Shown here piece after piece: positions 58,045 through 64,000 of a stretch of 64,000 nt of DNA. The number at the start of each line of letters is the position of its first letter. Within the stretch, counting starts at the first letter, position 1. The stretch comes from Roseibium aestuarii (GTDB lineage Bacteria; Pseudomonadota; Alphaproteobacteria; Rhizobiales; Stappiaceae), in NCBI RefSeq assembly GCF_008477545.1, contig NZ_VORA01000001.1:434001-498000 (forward strand), given 5' to 3'. The translations under genes were made by a program, and so were the position numbers. The notes beneath the pieces are model-generated. The model had not been told where the DNA came from and did no database searches. It saw nothing but the letters and a program-made list of their open reading frames with translations.

Positions 58045-58062
58045 GGTTGGCATCTGCCAACC
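58045..58062. promoter_or_regulatory. Palindrome in the maeB leader
   Basis: GGTTGGCATCTGCCAACC: 8-bp arms around a 2-bp centre, 44 bp upstream of the maeB start. Candidate operator for a metabolite-responsive regulator; no family is named by the sequence. Confidence 0.4.
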
Positions 58063-58106
58063 GGGACGCGCACCACCATCCCGGTTAAAGACAAGGCACT
58101 CGGCCA

Positions 58107-60407
58107 ATGAGCGATACGAAGCCCACCGGAAGCGACCTCACCGAAGCCGCTCTGTTCTTCCACCAGTATCCGCGCCCCGGCAAGCTGGAGATCCAGGCGA
58201 CCAAGCCTCTTGGCAACCAGCGCGACCTCGCGCTCGCCTATTCCCCCGGTGTCGCCGCACCCTGCGAAGAGATCGCCAGGGATCCTTCCAAGGCCGCCGA
58301 CTACACCGCGCGCGGCAATCTGGTGGGCGTGATCTCCAACGGCACCGCCGTTCTGGGTCTCGGTGCCATCGGTCCGCTGGCCTCCAAGCCGGTGATGGAA
58401 GGCAAGGCGGTCCTCTTCAAGAAGTTTGCCGGCATCGACGTCTTCGACATCGAGGTCGACGAGCTGGACGTGGACCGGTTTGTGGATGCGGTCGCAGCGC
58501 TCGAGCCCACCTTCGGTGGCATCAACCTCGAGGACATCAAGGCTCCCGAGTGCTTCCAGATCGAGGCCAAGCTGCGCGAGCGCATGAACATTCCGGTGTT
58601 CCATGACGACCAGCACGGCACCGCGATCATTGTCGGTGCAGCCGTCCGCAACGGTCTGGAACTCGCCGGCAAGGACATTTCCAAGGCCAAGATCGTGGCT
58701 TCCGGCGCCGGTGCCGCAGCACTCGCCTGCCTCAACATGCTTGTGGCGCTCGGCGCCAGCCTGGAAAACATCTGGGTCACCGACATCGAGGGCGTGGTCT
58801 ATGAAGGCCGCGAGGCCCTGATGGACGAGTGGAAGGCCAAGTTCGCCCAGAAGACCGACCAGCGGAAGCTGGCTGAAGTCATCGAAGGCGCCGACGTCTT
58901 CCTCGGCCTCTCGGCTGCTGGCGTGCTTAAGCCGGAAATGGTCGCCGCCATGGGCGAGCGCCCGCTCATTCTCGCGCTCGCCAATCCGCGCCCGGAAATC
59001 ATGCCGGAAGACGCGCTGGCCGTCCGTCAGGACGTGGTCATGTGCACGGGCCGTTCGGACTATCCGAACCAGGTCAACAACGTACTGTGCTTCCCCTACA
59101 TCTTCCGCGGTGCGCTGGATGTGGGTGCGACCACCATCAACGAGGAAATGAAGCTGGCGGCCGTCGAGGCCATTGCCCAGCTCGCCCGCGAGGAACCTTC
59201 CGACGTGGCCGCCCGCGCCTATGGCGGCGTGACCGAGACCTTCGGGCCGAAATACCTCATCCCGTCGCCCTTCGATCAGCGCCTCATCCTGCGCATCGCG
59301 CCGGCCGTCGCCAAGGCTGCGATGGACACCGGTGTCGCGACCCGTCCGATCGATGACTTCGCGGCCTATCTCGACCGTCTGAACCGCTTCGTCTTCCGCT
59401 CCGGTCTGGTGATGAAGCCGATCATTCAGGCTGCGTCCCAGGCGCCGAAGAAGATCATCTACGCCGAGGGCGAGGACGAACGCGTCCTGCGCGCCACCCA
59501 GATCCTGCTGGAAGACGGCGTGGCGACCCCGATCCTCGTCGGCCGTCCGGACGTGCTCAAGGCCCGCTGCGAGCGCTTCGGCCTGCGCATCCGCCCGGGC
59601 GAGCATTTCGAGTTCGTCAACCCGCAGGACGATCCGCGCTACCGTGACTATGTCGAGGAATATTTCGACTGCGTCGGCCGTCTCGGCGTTCCCCCGGTCG
59701 CGGCCCGTACCGTGGTGCGCACCAACCAGACCGTCATCTCGGCGCTGGCCGTGCGCCGTGGCGATGCGGATGCGCTGATCTGTGGTCTGGAAGGCCGCTT
59801 CCCCAAGCACCTGCGTGACATTCGTCAGGTCATCGGTCTGCGCGAAGGGGTGAAGGATCTCTCTGCCCTCTCCCTGCTGATCAACTCGAGGGGTGCGCTC
59901 TTCCTGTCGGACACCTTCGTCAACGAGGATCCGACGGCGGAAGAGCTGGCCGACATGGCCCTGCTGGCCGCCGAGGAGATCCGGCGCTTCGGTATTGCGC
60001 CGAAGGCAGCGCTGCTGTCGCTCTCCAACTTCGGCTCCCGTCCGACGACCTCCTCGCGCAAGATGCGCGAAGCCCTCGAGATCCTCTGGGCGAAGGCGCC
60101 CGATCTGGAAGTCGATGGCGAGATGCACGGCGATTCCGCGCTGAACGAGGAACTGCGCAAGCGCGTCATGCCCGACAGCAAGCTGACGGGAGAGGCGAAC
60201 CTGCTGCTCTTCCCCAATCTCGACAGCGCCAACATCGCGCTCAATCTGCTGAAGGTGGCAACTTCCGCCCTGCATGTGGGCCCGATCCTGCTTGGCACCG
60301 CCAAGCCGGCCCACATCCTGACGCCGTCGGTCACCTCGCGCGGCGTGGTGAACATGTCGGCGCTGGCCAGCGTCGAGGCCGCCACCCGGGTTCGTGTGGC
60401 CGACTGA
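58107..60407 (+). CDS. maeB: NADP-dependent malic enzyme with phosphotransacetylase-like domain
   Basis: A 766-residue protein. The N-terminal ~430 residues form the malic enzyme ([55 protein letters not shown]). The C-terminal ~320 residues form a PTA-like domain (from [19 protein letters not shown]), which in this fusion type is regulatory and responds to acetyl-CoA in rhizobial enzymes. It makes pyruvate and NADPH from malate. Length is normal for MaeB/TME-type proteins. Confidence 0.96.
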   Translation: MSDTKPTGSDLTEAALFFHQYPRPGKLEIQATKPLGNQRDLALAYSPGVAAPCEEIARDPSKAADYTARGNLVGVISNGTAVLGLGAIGPLASKPVMEGKAVLFKKFAGIDVFDIEVDELDVDRFVDAVAALEPTFGGINLEDIKAPECFQIEAKLRERMNIPVFHDDQHGTAIIVGAAVRNGLELAGKDISKAKIVASGAGAAALACLNMLVALGASLENIWVTDIEGVVYEGREALMDEWKAKFAQKTDQRKLAEVIEGADVFLGLSAAGVLKPEMVAAMGERPLILALANPRPEIMPEDALAVRQDVVMCTGRSDYPNQVNNVLCFPYIFRGALDVGATTINEEMKLAAVEAIAQLAREEPSDVAARAYGGVTETFGPKYLIPSPFDQRLILRIAPAVAKAAMDTGVATRPIDDFAAYLDRLNRFVFRSGLVMKPIIQAASQAPKKIIYAEGEDERVLRATQILLEDGVATPILVGRPDVLKARCERFGLRIRPGEHFEFVNPQDDPRYRDYVEEYFDCVGRLGVPPVAARTVVRTNQTVISALAVRRGDADALICGLEGRFPKHLRDIRQVIGLREGVKDLSALSLLINSRGALFLSDTFVNEDPTAEELADMALLAAEEIRRFGIAPKAALLSLSNFGSRPTTSSRKMREALEILWAKAPDLEVDGEMHGDSALNEELRKRVMPDSKLTGEANLLLFPNLDSANIALNLLKVATSALHVGPILLGTAKPAHILTPSVTSRGVVNMSALASVEAATRVRVAD

Positions 60408-60432
60408 TCCTGCGCCGGCATTCAGATGTGAC

Positions 60433-60467
60433 AAGGCCCTCGCGGAGACACCTGCGAGGGCCTTTTT
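60433..60467 (+). terminator. Terminator of maeB
   Basis: AAGGCCCTCGC and GCGAGGGCCTT form an 11-bp stem with a 10-nt loop, followed by TTTT, 26 bp after the stop. Confidence 0.88.
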
Positions 60468-60491
60468 CATGTCCGGGGGCGGTGAGGGGTG

Positions 60492-62084
60492 TCAGGCGCA
60501 GCCGCTGGAGCTTGCTGCCGTCGTATCAGTCTGCTGCGGACCGACCCCCGCCAGATGGGCGTGAACCTGCTCCTGCGGCATGGCCTTTCCGATCAGGTAG
60601 CCCTGACCATAGCGGCAGCCCAGCTGCTTGAGCGCTTCCATCTGGGAGGCGTTCTCGATGCCTTCTGCCGTGATTGTGATCCCCAGCCCCTTGCCGAGGG
60701 CGACGACCGTGCGGACGATGTTCATCTGCTTGTCGTTGCTCTGGAAGGTGGCCACGAAGCTCTTGTCGATCTTGATCTTGTCGAAGTAGAGGTTCGAGAG
60801 CTGGGAGAGGCTCGAATAGCCGGTGCCGAAGTCGTCGAGGACGACCTTGATCCCCGCATTGCGCAGGTCCCGGATCACGGTCTTGGCGAGATCCAGATCG
60901 GCAATCAGCGCACTCTCGGTGATCTCGATCTCCAGCCGCTGCGGTGCGAGCCCGGTCTGCCCGAGCACCCGGATGATGCGGATGCCGAGCAGCCGGTCGA
61001 TCATCATCTTGGGCGACAGATTGACCGCCAGCTGGATGTTTGACGGCCAGGTGGTCGCGTCCTCGCAGGCCTTCAGCAGCAGCTGCTCGGTCAGATCCAT
61101 GATCAGGCCGATGTCTTCGGCCATGGAAATGAAGATGTCGGGCGAGATGAAGCCGTCCTGCTGGTCGTGCCAGCGCGCCAGCGCCTCGAAGGCCCGGATC
61201 TCGCCGGTCTGCAGATCCACCAGAGGCTGATAGAAGGGTGTGATTTCCCGCTTCTGCAAGGCCTGGCGCAGGCGGTTCTCCACCGCAGCCCGATGAGACA
61301 TCTCCTCCTTCATCGACGTATCATAGGCGCGGACCATGTTTCGGCCGGTCCGCTTGGCGCTGTAGAGCGCCATGTCCGCCAGCTCGGCCAGGTCCTTGAG
61401 GTTGGAGCCGTCCTGCGGGGCCGTGGCAAAGCCGATGCAGGCGCCCACCTCCGCATGGGAGTTCTCGATGATCATCGGCGCTGTCAGGGTCTCGACGACT
61501 TCGAGGGAGAAACGCTCCTGATCCTCCGGCGTGCGGCGGCGGCAGATCGCCAGAAACTCGTCTCCCCCGAGCCGGAAGACCAGGCCGTTGGGAAAGAGGT
61601 CTGTCAGCCGCTCGGCGGTCTGCACCAGAAGCGCGTCGCCACCCGCGTGCCCGATCAGATCGTTGATCTTCTTGAACCCGTCCAGATCGATGGCGTGAAC
61701 CGTGTAGTCGTGGTCGGGGAAGAGATGCTCGACCTCCTCCTGTGCGCGCTCCTCCAGGAAGCGGCGGTTGGGCAGCCGGGTCAGATAGTCGTGATAGGCA
61801 ATCCACCGCGCCTTGGATTCCGCTACCAGCCGGGCATTGGATTCCCGCCGCAGATCCCACAGGCGCCGGCCGGCATAGACATGACCGGCGACGCCGGCCA
61901 GCATCAGCGCCAGGATCAGTTCGTCCAGCTCCCAGTCCTCGTGGCTGACGACAAACGCGGTGAGCCTCTCGTAACCGTCGCCGAAATGGGCAAGCACCCA
62001 GACGATAAGCGTCGCGGCACCGATGATGATCGCTTCGCGTCGTGCCCTGTTCTTGCCCTCGAGGAAGTTTGCGATGAGTCTCAT
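60492..62084 (-). CDS. GGDEF-EAL c-di-GMP signalling protein
   Basis: A 530-residue protein with two N-terminal membrane spans (about residues 18-36 and 52-72), then GGDEF (motif intact, GGDEF at residues 173-177) and EAL (EAL at 300-302 in FEALARW, DDFGTGYSSL and KIDKSFV present). No PAS domain is seen. Both active sites look competent, so it may make or degrade c-di-GMP; no RxxD inhibitory site is seen before GGDEF. It converges with maeB. Confidence 0.9.
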   Translation of the reverse strand: MRLIANFLEGKNRARREAIIIGAATLIVWVLAHFGDGYERLTAFVVSHEDWELDELILALMLAGVAGHVYAGRRLWDLRRESNARLVAESKARWIAYHDYLTRLPNRRFLEERAQEEVEHLFPDHDYTVHAIDLDGFKKINDLIGHAGGDALLVQTAERLTDLFPNGLVFRLGGDEFLAICRRRTPEDQERFSLEVVETLTAPMIIENSHAEVGACIGFATAPQDGSNLKDLAELADMALYSAKRTGRNMVRAYDTSMKEEMSHRAAVENRLRQALQKREITPFYQPLVDLQTGEIRAFEALARWHDQQDGFISPDIFISMAEDIGLIMDLTEQLLLKACEDATTWPSNIQLAVNLSPKMMIDRLLGIRIIRVLGQTGLAPQRLEIEITESALIADLDLAKTVIRDLRNAGIKVVLDDFGTGYSSLSQLSNLYFDKIKIDKSFVATFQSNDKQMNIVRTVVALGKGLGITITAEGIENASQMEALKQLGCRYGQGYLIGKAMPQEQVHAHLAGVGPQQTDTTAASSSGCA

Positions 62085-62619
62085 GCCTTGCCCGTTCTTG
62101 ATGGTTCATCAAGTCCTATCGAGAAACCATTGATGAATGGTCAAGCAATTGTTGCGGCTTTTCTTTTTGACTGCCGATTATTGTCAGTATTGACAAGGTG
62201 AAACCACTTCGGGGGACAGGCCTCGTAACCTTGGTGCCCGACCGCGCAGGAAGAGGGCGATGCCCTCCGGGACCTGAGGCCGGAGAGCTCTGCACTTGAC
62301 TTCTCCTTGATTTCGCGACATATGGGCCTCATCCGGGCTGCCGCGTGAGTGGCCCGAGTGATGACGCGGGAAAGCACTGCCCCTTGGCAAAAGCTCCGGC
62401 GCCTCCACAAAACCCCCAAAGTTTTCAGAGCGGGCGTGATCGCCTGCATCGACCTCCCGGTCACGCGCGGAGCCAGTCAGATCCCGAAACAGGTTCGGGA
62501 CACGCGGCTCCTCCGGGCGATACCACCGGTGACCCGTCTGCGCGCGACGTCGTGCGCAGACCGATGTCCGATCACGCGCATCTGGCCGGATCGGGCAAAA
62601 CCCTCTTGAAGGTAATCAT
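62085..62619. promoter_or_regulatory. 535-bp divergent region and long leader of the DEAD-box helicase gene
   Basis: TTGACT-17-CATATG (62296-62324) resembles a promoter toward the helicase, giving a leader of about 290 nt. The leader holds a nested hairpin (62469-62511, with TCCCGAA/TTCGGGA) and a 26-bp near-perfect palindrome (62537-62562). Long structured leaders are usual for cold-induced helicase genes. The small ORFs here have no support. Confidence 0.5.
62537..62562. other. 26-bp near-perfect palindrome in the helicase leader
   Basis: GTCTGCGC and GCGCAGAC flank a self-complementary centre (GCGACGTCGT); 24 of 26 positions are symmetric. It lies 58 bp upstream of the start codon and would form a strong RNA hairpin or a protein site. 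Confidence 0.55.
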
Positions 62620-64000
62620 TTGACCGATTTCAAATCGCTGGGCCTGTCCGAGGCTCTTCTGGCCGCCGTTGCCGAAAACGGCTATTCTGCTCCCACTCCG
62701 ATCCAGGAAAAAGCCATCCCCCATGTTCTGGCCCGCCGGGACATCATGGGTCTGGCGCAGACCGGCACCGGCAAGACCGCTGCCTTCGGCCTGCCGCTGG
62801 TGGAACGTCTTCTCGAAGAGAATGACCGCGTTCAGCCCTGTGGCGCCCGGGCCCTGATCCTGGCGCCGACCCGCGAACTGGTGAACCAGATCGCCAAGAC
62901 CCTCATCTCCTTCGTCCGCAAGACGCCGCTGCGCGTCACGTCTGTCGTGGGTGGGGTTTCCATCAACGCCCAGATCAAGCGCATGTCCCGCGGCACCGAC
63001 ATTCTCGTCGCCACGCCGGGCCGCCTGCTCGATCTGGTCGACCGTCAGGCCGTGCGTCTCGACACCGCGACCTTCCTGGTTCTGGACGAAGCCGACCAGA
63101 TGCTCGATCTGGGCTTCATCCACTCCCTGCGCCGGATCTCCGGGCTGGTGGCCAGGAAGTGTCAGACCCTGCTCTTCTCCGCCACCATGCCGAAGCAGAT
63201 CAGCGAACTGGCGGGCACCTACCTGACCGACCCGATCCGGGTCGAGGTCGCCCCCGCCGGCAAGACCGCCGACAAGGTGTCCCAGGTCGTTCACTTCATG
63301 GATCAGGCCGAGAAGACCGACATGGTCATCTCGATGCTTTCGGAGAACCCGGACGATCTGTCCCTGGTGTTCTGCCGCACCAAGCATGGCGCCGAGCGCC
63401 TGATGCGCAAGATGGTTCAGGCAGGCCTGAAGGCTGCCTCGATCCACGGCAACAAGAGCCAGAACCAGCGTGACCGGGCCATCCAGGCCCTGCGCGATGG
63501 CGAGATGCGCATCCTCGTGGCCACCGATGTGGCCGCGCGCGGCATCGACATTCCGGGCGTCAGCCACGTCTACAATTTCGAGCTGCCGGAAGTGCCGGAA
63601 GCCTATGTGCACCGCATCGGCCGTACGGCGCGCGCCGGGGCCGATGGCGACGCCATTGCCTTCTGCGCGCCGGAAGAGATCGGCTATCTGCGCCAGATCG
63701 AAAAGCTCACCGGCAACGACATCCCCGTGGCCAGTGGCGAGATTCCGCCGATGAGCGCGGCTGCAAAGCCGAGCCGTGGCGGCCGCAAGAGCGGTGGCGG
63801 TGGTCGTGGCCAGAACCAGGGCCAGTCCCGCGGTCAGGGCCGTGGCCAGGGCTCCGGCCAGGGTCAGAAGCGGCAGGAAAACGCCGCCGGCGCTCAGGGC
63901 AAGGGCCCGCGCAAGGGCTCCGGCCAGGGCGGCCAGGGTCGTGGCGAGGGCGGTCGCATGGGTGAGGCCCGCGGGGCTCAGGCCGATGGCGGCGCCGGTC
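62620..64000 (+). CDS. DEAD-box RNA helicase (RhlE-like), runs off window
   Basis: At least 460 residues, with no stop before the window edge. Q motif (YSAPTPIQEKAI), Walker A (AQTGTGKT), LDEAD, FSATM and HRIGRTARAG are intact. After about residue 380 the tail becomes a basic, Gly/Gln/Arg-rich low-complexity region (RGQNQGQSRGQGRGQG), typical of helicases that act on structured RNA. The start is a TTG (MTDFKSLGLSEALL) with GAAGG upstream; the long structured leader fits cold or post-transcriptional control. Confidence 0.93.
   Translation, partial: MTDFKSLGLSEALLAAVAENGYSAPTPIQEKAIPHVLARRDIMGLAQTGTGKTAAFGLPLVERLLEENDRVQPCGARALILAPTRELVNQIAKTLISFVRKTPLRVTSVVGGVSINAQIKRMSRGTDILVATPGRLLDLVDRQAVRLDTATFLVLDEADQMLDLGFIHSLRRISGLVARKCQTLLFSATMPKQISELAGTYLTDPIRVEVAPAGKTADKVSQVVHFMDQAEKTDMVISMLSENPDDLSLVFCRTKHGAERLMRKMVQAGLKAASIHGNKSQNQRDRAIQALRDGEMRILVATDVAARGIDIPGVSHVYNFELPEVPEAYVHRIGRTARAGADGDAIAFCAPEEIGYLRQIEKLTGNDIPVASGEIPPMSAAAKPSRGGRKSGGGGRGQNQGQSRGQGRGQGSGQGQKRQENAAGAQGKGPRKGSGQGGQGRGEGGRMGEARGAQADGGAG

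Larger units (their letters stand above)
57770..58106. promoter_or_regulatory. 337-bp gap between the aminotransferase and maeB
   Basis: It contains a 25-bp perfect inverted repeat (57795-57857) and a second palindrome close to the maeB start (58045-58062). No gene is supported. Confidence 0.5.

Noticed and set aside
57981-60470. 829-codon minus-strand open frame under maeB
   Set aside because: Antisense shadow of maeB; no recognisable family, biased composition, no ribosome binding site.
62345-62623. 92-codon ORF in the helicase leader
   Set aside because: It overlaps hairpins and the helicase start, with low-complexity composition and no site; probably chance.

Overview
The window is a high-GC chromosomal segment of an alphaproteobacterium. 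The evidence is an aa3-type cytochrome oxidase operon with ctaB, ctaG and ctaE together, an F0 operon in the order a, c, b', b, a CcrM-type cell-cycle methyltransferase, split glycine dehydrogenase genes (gcvPA/gcvPB), a malic enzyme fused to a phosphotransacetylase-like domain, IalB, and an Irr-type iron box at a bacterioferritin. Together these point to the Hyphomicrobiales (Rhizobiales), possibly a Stappia/Pannonibacter/Labrenzia-like genus. The genus is inference from gene content only.

Layout. 1-2.9 kb: the end of a glutathione S-transferase gene, a KefB-like K+/H+ antiporter and an IalB protein. 3.0-10.3 kb: cytochrome c oxidase subunits and assembly factors (ctaC, ctaD, ctaB, a 57-aa CoxF-like gene, ctaG, ctaE, then a DUF983 protein and SURF1), with a perfect Fnr/FixK-type site far upstream. 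10.3-12.8 kb: peroxiredoxin, a DsbD alpha-domain protein and YqgE. 12.9-19.2 kb: thrC, an M16 processing protease, a GNAT acetyltransferase and a large membrane PAS-GGDEF-EAL protein. 19.3-22.6 kb (minus): ispH-thrB-rnhA-lipid kinase. 22.8-29.1 kb: a lipoprotein, then a tandem glycine riboswitch controlling gcvT-gcvH-osmC-gcvPA-gcvPB. 29.2-30.9 kb: a candidate aromatic-codon leader peptide and attenuator in front of tyrS. 31-32.3 kb: ccrM. 32.6-39.2 kb: a more accessory stretch with a multicopper oxidase, AMP nucleosidase, an AraC regulator divergent from an exported isochorismatase-like hydrolase, a broken second copy of the amn 3' end, and a sulfotransferase-like gene. 39.3-44.9 kb: a TetR regulator divergent from an AhpD-like protein with twin operators, bacterioferritin with an Irr box, a 2OG-Fe(II) oxygenase, mutY, a DUF721 protein and a DsbA-like thiol oxidoreductase. 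45-51.5 kb: smc and the F0 ATP synthase operon. 51.5-64 kb: rnhB, a radical SAM protein, a glycosyltransferase, an MscS channel, moaB, an aminotransferase, malic enzyme, a second GGDEF-EAL protein and the start of a DEAD-box RNA helicase that runs off the window.

Most of the window is ordinary core genome. The best candidates for something not yet described are the tyrS leader: a 21-codon ORF with five aromatic codons in a six-codon run, whose predicted transcription start lies at or next to its own ATG, followed by mutually exclusive antiterminator and terminator hairpins. Second is the amn/amn' duplication, with two microhomology-bounded deletions, flanking an AraC/hydrolase pair. Third are the paired TetR operators and several unassigned long palindromes in front of metabolic genes. 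No CRISPR array, rRNA, tRNA, prophage or insertion sequence was recognised.
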